A stretch of DNA of 64,000 nt from Siniperca chuatsi (GCF_020085105.1 NC_058051.1:23253455-23317454); one strand, 5' to 3'. Numbered from the stretch's first letter, positions 1-19,913 are shown. Made by a program: numbers and translations. Notes: a model not told the origin generated them from the sequence alone.

Positions 1-84
1 ACTCTATCTCTGAACATGTCCATGAGGCACACACCCTCTAGTGTCCAAAGCAATGACCTGAAACTGCTGCATTCACAGGTACAT

Positions 85-339
85 TCAATTTTTGTCAAAC
101 AATGCATAAACAAAACCCATTGATGTCACCAGTATTGATCCAAACTCTGGTACATGATTCATACCCTTGATTGGCACACTGGGACTCCATTTTGAATTGC
201 CCAAAATATCCTGACACATACCAAGTGCCTCAAGTTGAGCCACAGCTACTTGATGATGATTCAGAGTAGGCAAACGCTGACATGTTGTGGTGACACGGCA
301 TGAAATGCACAAGGTAACATGAACCCCATTCACACTGTT
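85..339 (-). CDS. Orphan 3'-terminal exon of an unrecognised protein (partial)
   Basis: An open frame of 84 codons plus TGA runs on the minus strand directly behind a good splice acceptor. The acceptor is a pyrimidine-rich tract ending TTCTTCTTGTAG at about 340-352, and the first codons after it read N-S-V-N-G-V. The product has a CISC pair followed by another Cys (C-I-S-C-R-V-T-T-T-C), then a mixed hydrophobic and polar stretch containing VPEFGSILVTSMGFVYALF near the end. Composition is protein-like and not low complexity. I do not recognise the family; the Cys spacing could be part of a metal-binding fold, but this is a guess. Upstream exons should lie at higher coordinates and I could not find them convincingly. 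It could be a host gene's last exon, a domesticated transposon gene, or a pseudogene piece. Confidence 0.38.
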   Translation of the reverse strand, partial: NSVNGVHVTLCISCRVTTTCQRLPTLNHHQVAVAQLEALGMCQDILGNSKWSPSVPIKGMNHVPEFGSILVTSMGFVYALFDKN

Positions 340-341
340 CT

Positions 342-1893
342 ACAAGAAGAAACACACTTGTTGGAGTAGAAAAGTGGAGAAACGTAATAATTTACAGTAC
401 AAGACAGTCCTTATTAATGTTAAAATCAGCTATCAGATATCACATTTAGTGAATTGATTATTTTTATCAATATTTCATACAATAATCTTACTTCTGTTTA
501 TCTCTCTTGCGTTTAGCGGGGAATCATACACAAGGAAATAGATACAAAAACAAAATGAGATTCTTTTCGTGTGAAAGGCGCCGTGGATGCTTTTGATTAT
601 CTCCAGTGTCATAAATCTTCCACCAAAGATAGAGTCTTCCCCTGTGTGTGTTCTCCTCTACACTAAGAGAAATGAGACACTCCAGCTGCCCTTCAGACTC
701 TCTGTTCTTACATTGCCTCTTTTTTCACACCCTGTCAGACACCACTATCGTCTTTTTTAACAGAGCAACAGCACCCTTTAACCCTTTCATCAACAAGCAC
801 ATTAAAGGGGATATAACCCCGCAATTTCACACATTGTCCTCTTTCCCTTACGCAAGATGTCTCAGGACCATCCACAAACACCAAAGACTTGACAATGTAA
901 CACAACAACACAAAGGTCACCGACATGAGTAAACACCACAATCCTCCATGCGAGATATATATTGAGAGACACGACAAGAACCAGATCTAACTGAAATCTA
1001 TTTTGCAGGTTTGTATCTGAAAAGTGATTTGCACATATCAGTATTCTGCACCAGTTCATCCCTCACATAGTTTTGATGCATTGTAATAACACATAAAAAC
1101 CAAGTATGTGTGACCATGAGAAAGGAAATCTCATCTGAAGAAAAATGTTATGTAAAATTAATTATGGTTTTAACTGGCATGTAATGTGATCAGAACAAAG
1201 CAACCCTCGCTTGTCAGAAGTCCTGCACCTATTTTAGATATCTCACATTAAATAGAAGAACAATCAAATGACAATAGCTTGAACTGCAGTGCTTCCCACA
1301 AATGTCACGCTGCTGTTAATCCTTTGTCAGTTAATATGGACATGGCCAAAAAGAAACCAAACTGACTAAGAGTCGGATTGAAAACTAGCAAAGCTGCCTA
1401 AAACAGTTTAATTTTCACTTCCTGGGTTCAGCTTGCGATACTCTGTCACTACGTTCCTACGGTAGATGATATTCATGTCACAACTGCTGTTTTCTATTAA
1501 TGGTTAAAGATAACCACAGATCTAGCCAGTGGTTGCATGAGTGCAAATCGTAATTAAATTCCTGAGCAGGAAGATGCTGCCTCACCGCAATCAAAAACAT
1601 GTCAAGCATGGAAACAACATGAAAGGTACCGCAGACTCACTGTAAGCACTACAGGAAGTTAGGGAGGACATCATTTGTGGCTTTAGAAAATAAACACAAA
1701 ACCTTAAAGGGAGAAGAAGAGTAGTTTGTGACTGAATTAATAGTTCTATGACTCTCAAGGACACAGATAAGCACATAGTGTACACAGACTCAGACACAAA
1801 CAAATGCACATGCAGAGAGAGGTACATTTATCATGAAAAAAATACATATTTAAGTGAAATCTGCTTTGTGACAGTGCCTGTGAGGCTCATCAG
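342..1893. other. Gene-less stretch, nothing clear
   Basis: AT-rich DNA with only short chance open frames on both strands. It should hold upstream exons of the orphan exon at 85-339 if that gene is real. One weak donor-like site on the minus strand (AGAA|GTAAGA, near 486-495) is the only hint. Confidence 0.5.
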
Positions 1894-1899
1894 TAGGGT

Positions 1900-2412
1900 T
1901 GGAACTACATCATGGAACTACATCTCGCGCCAAAAAAAAAAAAAAACATTTGAAAAACTCAACAGCAATGTCTCTCTCCAGAACTCATGACCCGGTTACT
2001 CAAGATAATCCACAGACCTTGTTGTGAGCAGTTTTATGTAGGAACTATTTTCTTTCTACCGAACTTCACCCGCTAACCGTGTCACTGCACTGAAGGAAGC
2101 GCGCATCTACTCATGTACGAGAGGCTCGTGCTTGTGACAGCGCAGGATGTAAACATTAATGGCGTCCTCCTCGGCTGAGCTCTAACATTAGCTAGCTCAG
2201 TTGTGATAGGTGAGCTAGCAGTATCGGTTTGCTATAAACTAATCTCCACAAGATGAGTAGATGCACGCTTCCTTCTGCGCGGTGATACAGTTGGTGTAGT
2301 TCGGCTAAAAGAAAATAGTTCCAACATGAAACTGCTCACAACAAGGTCTAAGGATTATCTTAAGTAACTGAGTAATATGTATTTTTGATTTGGGGTTGAA
2401 CTGTCCCTTTAA
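1900..2412. mobile_element. Foldback MITE with long inverted arms
   Basis: Two inverted arms face each other. The left arm at about 1994-2115 and the reverse complement of 2252-2370 share long blocks, for example GACCTTGTTGTGAGCAGTTT, GGAACTATTTTCTTT and GAAGGAAGC(G)CGCATCTACTCAT. About 135 bp of unpaired loop lies between them. The right end finishes in GGGTTGAACTGTCCCTTTAA, an ending I associate with abundant teleost MITEs. No coding capacity. The outer boundaries and target duplication are not certain because the left end runs into an A-rich tract at 1931-1945. Confidence 0.7.
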
Positions 2413-2752
2413 CAAAATAATCTTAATTTTAAATGTTGCATAACCCCAAGTAGCTATACAAGTCCTTTGCCCAAATAAAATTGTTTAAAATTGGCAAAAT
2501 TTTGATTTAAATCAGGAACTATCTGATCAAATAAGAAGCAAACAAGATTTAATGACAGCTTTCGGTACTTTGACAGTTTTGGCTATTTGGTGCTACAGAC
2601 ACATTTCAGTTGGTACTAAAAAGGTACTGAGGTTCGATACCCAGCTTTACTACTAACTAGGCTGGATAAGCTGCTGTAGATCAGTGTCTCCCAACCTGTG
2701 GGTAAATCTGAAGATGATTAAAGGGATAAGAAAGAAGCCACATATTGCTTCA

Positions 2753-2812
2753 TTTTTAAAGAGTTTCCCCTCGGGGAACAATAAAGTATAAAGTATTTCT
2801 GATTCGGATTTT
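2753..2812 (+). mobile_element. 3' tail fragment of a LINE
   Basis: The piece reads GAGTTTCCCCTCGGGGAACA, then AATAAAGTAT and TTTCTGATTCGG. It is nearly the same as the 3' end of the longer LINE fragment at 61280-61330, including the short TTCTGATT-type tail. Only the last 60 bp or so are recognisable, as expected of a strongly 5'-truncated insertion. Confidence 0.6.
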
Positions 2813-2829
2813 AAAGGGTCACAAGTCAT

Positions 2830-4440
2830 AGAGGTTAGGCACCACAACTACAGACAGGTAGAGACAGACAGATAGACAGATTCAGAACTTGAACATTTTT
2901 AACTTTGATAAAATATTGTGCCCCTGCTAAGAAGTTCCTGGTGATGCACTTTTAACTTGTCTCCGCTGTGAAGAGTGAGGAGTCTGCTAATAAATAGCAA
3001 GTACTCTCTAACTCCCCCTTCTGCAGTACAATTGGATTACCCCCTCTGACAGTATCATCATCTCTTCTCTGCAGCCTCGTGTCAGCCTCTCTTGGGGGCA
3101 CCTTGGCTGCTGACAGACATGCACTCCGGCAAACAGTGAATTCAGCACCGCGGACAGCTCCAAAACACGCCGAGGCGGACACGAGCTGTCATCTGCTACG
3201 TCACCATGAGGAAGAAAAGCTACAGGGGTTTGATACAAAAACACACACAACGGCCCTTTAATCAGCCATGCATTCTCTGTGGATAGTAGCTGGATGCTTT
3301 TAGGCACGTCTTTATGTTTTGGTGGAGGTGACGCCTCAGTTACCATTAACCACCCCCAGAAACACAACAACACAGCATAAAAGCATAAAGGTGGCTATGA
3401 GATGCTTTAGTCAGCTGTAAGACTGGATGCATTTCAGCCCGGGAGCAGATTTGATGAATGATTAAAAGACCACATGCACCTAATCCCATGTAGAAAACAG
3501 GATGCTCCTCCTCTGTGGTGCTGTTGGTTTGTCAGAGAAAAAAAAACAAAACAATGACGCTAGAGATGGCTCCTCGCTGTGCTGTGACAACCAATTACAT
3601 AACGTCAGAGCGGAGTGCTCTTATTAACATTTGCGTCCATTTCACCGAGAAATAAATTACAAAAAACATTCCTGACTCCTATCCAGTGTTTTTGTACCGA
3701 TTTAAAAAAAACATCATATAGATAAAGTAGTGATGATTACGACATCTTTGATCGACGTAGTTCATATTCCTAGTCTTGTTTACCCATTTGGCGCATGGAA
3801 AAGAACATAAAATGGCATTCATTTCCCAGCCTTGACCACCATCTCAATTTACTATATTGTACTTCACATGACAACGGTCTTTGATATCATATGGCCAATC
3901 CCTGCGCTGATATTTCTGTGGAGAATATTTAAGCAGATAAACATATTGCACTGCTGATACAATTTGGACACCGAGATCAAATTTGCTCATCTTGGCAATT
4001 TGAAGGGCAAGAGAAACAGCTGCATAGTACAAACAACACCCTGCATCATCCTATAATTGTATTAAAGGAAGTAAGAACATTAGCTACACTATGCAGAACC
4101 ACTCAACAAACCAACTAAACGACTCAAGTATATAGTTTCGCTGGCGAGCAAAGCCTGCAATAGTAATCCAAGATGATGCAAGATGGTCATCTTCACCCTT
4201 GGCGTATGCAAACAACGGTACACTATATACAATGACGCATGCATAATTCAAAATTGCTATAGCTACAGTATTACTAATGAATCTGTAGTACTTGGTCGGT
4301 CTCGTAGCAGAGAGGGGCTGAGACATTATCCAAACGATGGGAAAATGATGCGAGATTCCTTTATCCCAGCGTCGCCCTTCGCTAAAAGGATGCTCAGCTT
4401 CTCTTCCCAGTGCAGCAATGTGGCATCAACACGGAGCAGA
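2830..4440. other. Gene-less stretch, nothing clear
   Basis: No supported gene. Open frames around 2950-3370 overlap each other on both strands and have no splice context or recognisable motif. No clear repeat was found. Confidence 0.45.
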
Positions 4441-4457
4441 CACACAGACTGACTTAC

Positions 4458-4740
4458 CAGAGATGCTGCTGCCGCTGAGGTGAACTACTACCCAACAGCC
4501 TATGCTGCAATTTATTCAGTATTTCCCTTTGCAGTGACAGAAGGTGACCCTGCGTTCTCTGCAAGACTCTGCATCCACCAGATCACGATGCACGCAGCAA
4601 GGGGGAGCTCCACAGCACAGGCGCGCGTCGGGGGGATGGCCCAGCGATTTCCTTTCAATGGACGACAGAAATAGGCTGCAGGGAAACGAGTGAGCTAATG
4701 CAACTTGGAAACAGGACTTTTCAAATTCCCCTCCCAACAT
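4458..4740 (-). other. Possible non-coding first exon on the minus strand
   Basis: A locally GC- and CpG-rich block ends on the minus strand at a consensus donor, CTG|GTAAGT (exon base 4458). Its only ATG frames are short. It could be the untranslated first exon of a minus-strand gene whose last exon is the orphan at 85-339, but the linking exons are not seen. This is an inference from base composition plus one splice site. Confidence 0.2.
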
Positions 4741-7700
4741 TTACCACATGAGCTTAGGGGAGCTTTGCCAGATGTGTCCGCATCTGCAGGCGGGAGTGGG
4801 TTGTTTGGATTTTTAAGGTTTCATGAGTTTTGTGTGGATCATATGAGGAAAATTTTGTCAGGAAACATTTTGCTTTATAGATAATAGACGATTTCTAAAA
4901 TAATATGGCAGTTTATGGTTATAATTTATAATGGGGAGAGCCCCAAATGTGACTTCCACTTTCCAACCAATAAGGAGAGCGGATGGCAAGAGGAGGCGTC
5001 ACCGCTTTTTTTCTTGTCAATCACGCCCACATTGCACTACACTGCAGGGGAGGGAAATGGAGTGTTTCTGTCCTTTGGCTGCCTAACAAGCCTACTGAAT
5101 CTCCATCCACTGTTTCAAGTGCACAAGTAAGGTCTGTTCATCTGCTGGTTTAGTTGTGCACAATTCTTTCATTTTGTACCAAAGTGCTCTCTTAATAACA
5201 GCATATTATGACAGTAAAGTGCTGCACTCTGTGGGCCATAAGCATTGTAAACAGTAGTGGCCTAGCAACACATATAACAGGTGAGCGGCAGAAAGATCAA
5301 AATAAGATCAATAATGGTGTTTTATGTATTTGTAAGGTTTTTATCCTAGGTTTAATCGTTGCATCCCAATCCTCCTTCAATCAAGTGAATAAAATCCAAT
5401 TTTGAGTATAACATGAATCATACTCATTTCATTTTTTCTTTCTTTATTGACTCAAGTACTTCCTTTTTGTTATTTGTAAAGAACTGACAACATATCTGAG
5501 GTTTTGAGCACATGTATAACCACTAGACAGCTCACGCTCACAGTACAGGCTCTTTCCATTATCCTTCCTTTCTTAGTGCACTTTGTATTAATGGACAAGC
5601 CACGAGACACAACACCATCTGCCTTCACTCTTTATGGTTTGGAGCAACGATAACCCTTTTGAAATTGCATCTGCCTGTAGTCCGACAGAGGCAATGTGCT
5701 CATTATCTATTTCCCTACAAAAAGAAGTGAATTGAACACTGGAGTTTGATATCAGCAAACATCTCTGATAAATCAGGGGAAAGAATATTCTTGTTTTTTG
5801 CGGGGCTGGTCCTTTCAACTCTCGGTGGAGCAAAGCGTCCTGCCAAAGCCACTCAACATCTAACGCAAACAGGGTGAAGAGAGGAGGTGTTTGTTCTGTG
5901 GAGATGAGGTCGCTGGAGGAGCAAATGCCTTAAAGCAGATCAACTAGACGCTGGCTTTGGTCTGACTCTGAGGAGCAATAACTTTATGCTGACGATATAA
6001 TGAAACTGCCATCGACACAGACTGTTTATCTGATCACTGCAGTCACACACTCCTGCACGACTGTTCATTATTGGAGCTACGCATAAACGCTTAGTTGCAC
6101 AGTCACACACGTGCCTGACCTCTTTCTCTTTTTACATAAATGTACAAATGCTCAGCGACTGTCTCCACCGAATGCCTAACCATGAACCCTAACCTACACA
6201 AAACATTAAATAATCACATACCGATGATTTAATCCAAATCTGTATTCAACTCTTAAGCTTAACAGCCCCTTCCAGAAATGAAGACTGACAAAAAGAAATC
6301 TTAGGAGGCTTTTGCTCTTCCCTTATTTCCTTTGATAAAACAATGCAACCTATTTATCTCCCTGGAAGCGATTGTATAGAGAGATTTTTCTGTGCTAATC
6401 AAATTCTCTTTGAATGTTAGAAAAACTAAAGCATTCTGAAGAAGGAGCCTAGGCTGCAATTGGTTTGAGCTCCACTATTTCTGGTCTATGGTTTATTTTG
6501 GTCTTTGGTGAAAATTTACATGTTCATGGGAAATTACAAATTCTACCCTTAACAATGCCCTCTTCTTGTTAACTCAAAGGTGTTTAGTGACATCTAGTGG
6601 CAACAGACTGACTTCTACTGTGCAAAAAACTATTACTGTGACCCTGCTGTAAACACAGTGAAGATACTATGAAACCAATTTCTTGTAATTGTATGATAAA
6701 AGTAATGTTATAGCTGACATACTGTGTATACAAACACTTTACCCATTTAAATATTGGGATTTAGGCCAGTCAATTGTTGTTTGTGGTCTCTAGTAACAAT
6801 GACAATGATGATATGTAGCTTTTTTCCACCACTGATTATTTAATATTTTGTATGTAAAATCCCAAAAGTGATTACAGCCATCAGATGGAGTAAAAAGGAC
6901 ACATCTCCTGATATGTAGTGGAGGCAAAGAAACCCTAAGTAATATATTTACTTTGCTCTTCCGTGTGAATGATAAGTCATGAGTTTGAAGCACATCTGAC
7001 CATCACAGTAAAAAACTATTTGTATAATAAGTTTTTGGTGATTGCATCGTTTGTTTACTTGCTACATTATCTGTAGTTCTAATGTGACACTGATTGGAAT
7101 TCAGACTGTTCCGGCACAAAACATTATGACATCACAAAGATGTTCTACAGTATGTACAGTATGTTCCATACTGTTCATGCAGTGTGGAAATGTATCATTC
7201 TACTCTTAACAAGTGAACAAGAAACAACCTATGAACACAACTTCTGAAACAAACTAACTAATCCATAAAAAAACAAACAACTGGATCGAATATAACAACC
7301 GAGCAACGTGAGACAGTACGTAACTGACACAGGTAAAGCCATTGTTTTGTTTCCTTTCTTTATTATAACAAAGTTTCTGAAGTCAAGTCAGTCTGTAACT
7401 TACAACCACAAGTGGAAAGGTGAGTGAAATATACAACATTAGTATTTTAGTGTATATTCATAATTGAGGTATTTTAATTAGCAAGAAGTCGTGGAAGAAG
7501 GCACAGCAGGTGGCCAGTGTTACTTGTAAATCTTGTAAATGTAAATGTAACAGGTTATTAAGCAGGTACTAAACTATAACTTACTCGATACAAGATGCTC
7601 TTTAGTGGCAGGGCTATATCAGAACAAGCTGGAAATGTTTTGTCTGCACAAACACTGGGTAACCTAATTTAAATCAGTAAGGTGGGGCTTTTAAATACAG

Positions 7701-8111
7701 TTGAAAACACTTATTTTCAGTTTAGGCAGGAAAACGTTAAACTATGTCCATCATTGGTTGTTGATTTGTTTTGTTGGAAAAACCTAACAAACTGCAGTAA
7801 GATGCAAAGTGTAGCCTGTGTGGGAATGTGTGTGTGGTATTATGAGTTTGTGCATCTTAAACAGACCTATAAGGCAGATCTCCGATGCTCCTTTGACAAT
7901 TTTACATCTAGCATTTTAATAATGTAGCTGTATCTGCAAAGGTCATATTTTAAAATAAAGTCTAACTTTCTCTTAAGGGACCATCTTCCACTTTATTTTA
8001 AGTTAACGTGTGCACCAGTGCACTGATACACTAAGATGTTAAAATGTTCTGTTAAATGGTTAATTGTCTGTAGGCTAATAGAAATAACATTGCTTTCAAT
8101 TTTCTTTGCAG
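4741..8111. other. Gene-less stretch upstream of the kinase gene
   Basis: AT-rich DNA without supported coding exons. It must hold the promoter and any untranslated exon of the kinase gene, because its first coding exon opens right after a splice acceptor (TTTTCTTTGCAG, ending 8111). I could not place that leader exon. Confidence 0.5.
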
Positions 8112-8113
8112 AA

Positions 8114-13100
<4,987 letters not shown>

Positions 13101-13355
13101 AGTAGTCTGTGAAGGCGTTGTAATGAAACTCACTCTGTCAGGCTTAGTTTAACCTCATCACTTTTAATTGCACTTAATCAGGCTTGGATGTTTGACACTC
13201 CATCAAGTTCTCAGGAGTTTTACTGTAAAACCTTCACAGCAATTTCTATGTGCAGCATGGAGGTTTGCTTGTTTGTAGACCACAACTGTAAAGTGGACTC
13301 AAATATGAATGTAAATATTACGTCTGTATGTCAACTTTTCCTGTTACAAAAAACT

Positions 13356-13361
13356 AATAAA
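13356..13361 (+). promoter_or_regulatory. Poly(A) signal of the kinase gene
   Basis: AATAAA lies 256 bp after the kinase stop codon. It gives a compact 3' UTR of about 280 bp if used. Confidence 0.55.
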
Positions 13362-14458
13362 ATGAATTTCAGAGGAGTTATTAGTACATTGTTTTGTTAG
13401 TAAATCTCAAGCTAATTTTGGGCAATGCTGCAGTTTCAGTTTCATCTCAAACTGCATACACTCAAAACAATGATAAGGGGTTGTCTCTTCAGAGTCTGAG
13501 GTGTCAGTCGAGTACTGTCTGTGTACGTCAGCACTGAAAAGAGGTCTAATTCTCAATTAAAATAAGTGGAAACACCTGTGTGGGTTTCAAGGGAATTGAA
13601 TAGGTCTTTCTGTCATTAATCTTTGAGACAGCAGAGATGCTATGATGGTTGAGTTTTCTTCTAGCTGTGAATATTCCAATATGTGGTGCATTTTAGGACA
13701 AATGGCCATTGCAAACAGGTAACAACTAGTGTAACCATCAGATTCTTTACTTTTTTTTCTGTCCAACTTGTGGTATGGATACCAGGATTAAATAGTTATG
13801 TCTCTTCTATTTAATTCATCCAGCAATTTTGTAATAAGAATTGATGCACACAGGTCTGATACCATGGCTACAGTCTACAGTAAAGTCTTGTTTTACCAAA
13901 TGTTGAGTAAATATTGGAGATGTCCCACATTTTGCATCATTATCCTAACATCTGACAACAAATATACTTTGGTTTTCTTATACTTAAATAATTTTTAAAA
14001 TGTATATATTAAATTTATATATTAAACCTGTACTTTATCCACATCCTATTTACTGAGTTTAATTGTCAGGGCAAGTCCAAAATGTTTTCCCCTCTGATGC
14101 CAATCCACATACATTTGCCTAGGCTGTGCCCTTGATCAATGGCACTTTTGAAAACAGAGTAGACAGGTTATTTTTATATGGTGGAATAAATAACATAGAT
14201 AAATGCTAGAGTTGCATGTTTCACACGTGCTAACATGTATTTTAACTGAACAGTTTGTACTCCACATGCATCTAACCATATTAATAATGGCTCTATTAAA
14301 TCCAAATTCTTCTGCACAACTTTCAGATGCAGTGTCGCTTGTAAAGTTGCATTCATCATGGTTTGCTAAAGAACTTTCATGAATCTCTGTAGGAATTCTT
14401 TCTTAGCAGGTGTTTATGGTCCACTTTGGTATCAGTGCTTCTTACCATGTGGCACTGC

Positions 14459-14602
14459 TTAAAGTTTTGCTCTGTCCACAGGAAAAGCAGCTGCAGGCTC
14501 TGAAACTGTAGCAGTTCCTGGGTTGTTGACCTCGGCGGGGATGGCAGAATGTTGCGCAGGGCTGATCTCGGTCAGTGGGACCAGAAGGTCCTGGTTTGCC
14601 CC
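14459..14602 (-). other. Short unassigned open frame
   Basis: A frame of about 43 codons after a possible acceptor (CCAG, 14591-14594 on the minus strand) reads D-L-L-V-P-L-T-E-I-S-P-A and ends in TAA. The same DNA is also open on the plus strand. The block is GC-richer than its surroundings and could be an exon remnant. It is too short to support a gene. The rest of 13370-15110 shows nothing clear. Confidence 0.2.
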
Positions 14603-15112
14603 TTAACTCCTGCTTTCTCTCCTTGCTTGAGATACAGTATATGGTCAGAGTAGAGCCTTTACAGTTGTTCTGACCAACCCTGAACAAAACCAAGAGTTAG
14701 GTTTAGCATGTTTCTTTGAATATTTGCCTGTAAGTGAGGAAACAAACTTGCACATTTGTCATGTGATAGATTATCTTGTACAGTCACAGTTCTTCTCCAG
14801 AACCTCAAAGTAAATCTCTGAACATTTTTCTATGGATCTATTCAGTAGCAAAGTCAACAAACTAACTGCTGATGCTAGCATATAACGTTGTTTTGTGATG
14901 CTAGTTCCTGCCAGTAAACGATGTGGTTCAAAAAGATTTGGAAATTAAACGTTAATTTAACACCAAACACACCACACGAGTGGGGCCAAATTGGATGTTA
15001 GGTGTTCCCAACACGTGTACCGATTAAATAATGAGTAAGGATAAAGTACATGTCAGGGGGACTATATAATTTGTGCAGTTTTGCATGGTCATGACGTTTT
15101 TATTTTGAAATA

Positions 15113-15210
15113 TTCAGACCGGAAGCGTCACTGTTGCTGCTAACGTAGGACTGGTCGTCTGCGAATCACAACATAACGTTACTCGAAAGAGAAGCTTTAC
15201 GCATCGCACA
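15113..15210 (+). promoter_or_regulatory. Promoter and untranslated first exon of smim29
   Basis: A small CpG-containing block with a CCGGAAG ETS-like motif at about 15118-15125 is followed by a donor, CGCACA|GTGAGT (exon end 15210). The next acceptor, ATCCCCTCAG ending 15784, opens the first coding exon. The transcription start is inferred only from composition and the splice pattern. Confidence 0.45.
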
Positions 15211-15784
15211 GTGAGTGAGATTTTACTGAAATTTATCAAAAACAGAAAACAGGTCTGTTGTAGCTCGTTAGAAATCAACCCCGTCTTGATGCAGAGGGCT
15301 TGTTTCAGCTTGTTTTGTGTAATAAAGCAACTTGTCAGTAACAGTGTCATCTACCAGCGCAGCTAACGCTGACGTTAGCTGTGTTTATATAGCTAGCTAG
15401 TCACGCTGGCTAATAGCTTTATAGCCGTTAGGTCTATGCGCAGCTTTTAATTAGGAAAAATCATTGAAAACGAATTATATTTTAGTTTAGGTGGCCAGCG
15501 CATTTAGGAAGGGCCGCCTGCCTTACTTGCACAAGCAGACATAAGCAAATAGCAGCAAACCAGCTGACCGCAGCAATTGGCTTGTACGGCAACCTTACTT
15601 GCTAGCAAGTTTATACTGTATTTGAACGATTAAAGCTTTTTTTCCCCTGTTTGCCAATTCAACAAAATTGCAGGAACTTGGTTGAGTATCTTTACCCAAG
15701 TATCTTATTTGCCAGTACGTGTCCTTACAACTTCCTTGATACTTCTTATGACTGACAAATTCTTTTCATTCCGTATCCCCTCAG

Positions 15785-15975
15785 ATTTCTCGCTGATTAG
15801 GGAGGGCAGTGATACCATGTGGAAGTCACATGAACGACAAGGATGAGGCATAAACAACAAGGGGGCAGTTTGAGGAGAGAGCCGCTGCACAGTGTCTACC
15901 ATAGGGAGGGGGTTTGCTGCTTGTAAAGGCCCTGCACAAGCAGCCCCCTGTGTCCCCCTTTCCTGAACATATGCA

Positions 15976-15979
<4 letters not shown>
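15785..15979 (+). promoter_or_regulatory. smim29 leader with several short uORFs
   Basis: Between the acceptor at 15784 and the main ATG at 15976 there are upstream ATGs at 15817, at about 15830 and at about 15845, each closed by a stop after roughly 7 to 26 codons. A fourth reads ATG CAA TGA at 15971-15979, so its stop overlaps the main ATG (the shared bases are ATGA). This arrangement would be expected to limit initiation at the main start or route it through reinitiation. Confidence 0.6.
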
Positions 15980-17700
<1,721 letters not shown>

Positions 17701-19215
17701 TGGTAGTAAACCACGGCATAGAACATTTTCAGTGTGGAGACAACCTTCGGCCACAAAGGTCATTTTTGGAGGTCATGCACAAGACTTTCTTTGTTTGTTT
17801 TTCTTTGCTACCGTTTGCCATTATCTTTGAGCACATCAGCAACAGTCAGCATTTTTACGTTTCCTGTTTTTATGTACAGTACAGACAGCATGACTGTTCA
17901 TATGTGTGGTTCTGATGCCAAACCTGTGTGCCTAACAGACGCAGTAACTTATTTATTTGAAATTATTTATTCAGACTTTTTACTGTGGTATTCAGTGACA
18001 TGACTCATAGGCAGAATCTAAAGATACAGGATCCTGTAGGTTTACTCTGTTGTTTACATACATAATGTTGTTGCGGCCGACATGTGGCACACAGTTATGT
18101 TCCTGTGGGTTGCAGTAGGCATTTGTTGTGACTATAATTTAGGGGCCGTCTTCACAGTGTGGTAAGAATATGAATGTTCTGCACTAGTTAGAAATCATCA
18201 CTCCTGCTGCGAGAGGGTTTGTCATCATTGCCTGGATAGGTTGTTGTGCAGAGGTTGTTTAAAGTGCATTAAAAACAAATATGGCTTCTTTGATGAAATA
18301 GTTTTCACATTTGCAATAACACTTCCACAAGGAGTTTTAAATGTATAGTTTCACATTGATGAAGATAGACATAAGTTTTAAAATTAACTTGGGTTTGGTA
18401 CATTTTAAGTTTCATTTTAAGTCAAAAGGTTGAACACACCCTCTTTAGTTTTAATTTCCTCTCAGAATTTAAGTAGCTGCCCCACGATCCAGATCTTTTT
18501 GTGGTTTAGCCAAATCCTGTGACTCTTGTGTGAATCAATGGTATGAGAAGATATGGAAGTAGATATCAAGCGCCTCTCATCCCCAAAATGAGTTGTGACT
18601 AGTGCCCTAAATATGTCCTGTCTACAAGGCATGGCACCAGCACAAATTTACCTCCAGCTCAAGAGTCTGTTCAGATGAATAGGTCTGACTGATATCAAGC
18701 TCTCAGGAAGCCTTTTTTTTTTCCTCTCGATGAATTTTAACCTTTCCTGGCCTTTATTTGCTTTGCATTTGTGAATGTAAACTAAATACAATGGAACTGT
18801 TAAGCTGTTTTTGAAGGGGAACTTGCATTGTTGTGAAAAAAAAAAAAAGAGCAGCTTTGACACGTTTTAATTTCTGGACCTGAAAACATCTGTACCCCAG
18901 AACATTTCTATGCATCATCCGGAGACATCCCCCCCATTTATGTGAAATACCAATGAACTAAGGTATTCAGAATTTAAACTGTATAAATATCCAAGCATAT
19001 TCTTTTGCACTGGTGAAATACTTGGTAAATATTTAATAGATAGCTCTGATTTCAGGTTGCACTTGAAAAGTCCAAGAACTACTGATGGAAATGTGAATTT
19101 GGCAGCACTGTTAAAGTTTCTGACTGTTGCACGAGCTTGTTGCTTTGATAGAGAATTGATAGATTGGTTTAAAAAAAATTTGAACATGTAAATAAAGTAA
19201 TATAACCTTGTCTTT
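17701..19215 (+). other. 3' UTR of smim29 with poly(A) signal
   Basis: About 1.5 kb of non-coding DNA from the stop codon to AATAAA at 19191-19196, the most likely cleavage signal before the oppositely directed hmga1 3' end. Includes an A-run at about 18836-18848. Open frames here have no support. Confidence 0.6.
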
Positions 19216-19911
19216 TGTGCTGTAATTGTCATGTACAGCTGAATTAGCCTACTAGTCCATATGCTGTACAGTAAATTTTAATGCACATCATAACCTGCAT
19301 GTTTAGTTGAGCCTGTGGGTGGAAAAACTTGTAACTGGATATATACCTTAAAAGAAGTGACAGAAAAATGACAAAGAAAATTCTCTTTATTGACCATTTC
19401 TGATACAAATTGTTGTAGGGCACCATAGAAATATAGACATTGTACATTTATATACGGTGTACATTAAAAAGAATGATCCCATCCTGTTGAGTTTACAGTA
19501 TATAAATGAACGGATGCAAGATGTTGGTATGACACTGATGTTGTCAAGGGTAGTTGGAGGATGTTGAGAAAAGGAAAAAAAAAAAAAAAAAAAAGACATG
19601 AAATGACCGTTGTATGACCATTGTATGGTGAGGGTGGCTGTGTGCGGTAGTGCCAAACACACGATGGCCAACAGAACAGTTAAGTGGAAAGAGCGCCCAG
19701 TCCATCACAAACATTTGTCCATGAAAATCTGAACCAATATTTCAGTGCACCAGAAGAATTTTTAAAAGGATAAAAACACTTGCTAATCTACCACAGTCAG
19801 CGAACACAGTTGTCAAGCTGACAGGTCTCCCTGACTTGCTTCACACATTTAAAACAACCTGTCTGCAAGATCCGGTTATGAACGAGCCAAGACGTGCTGC
19901 GTATGCACACA

Positions 19912-19913
<2 letters not shown>

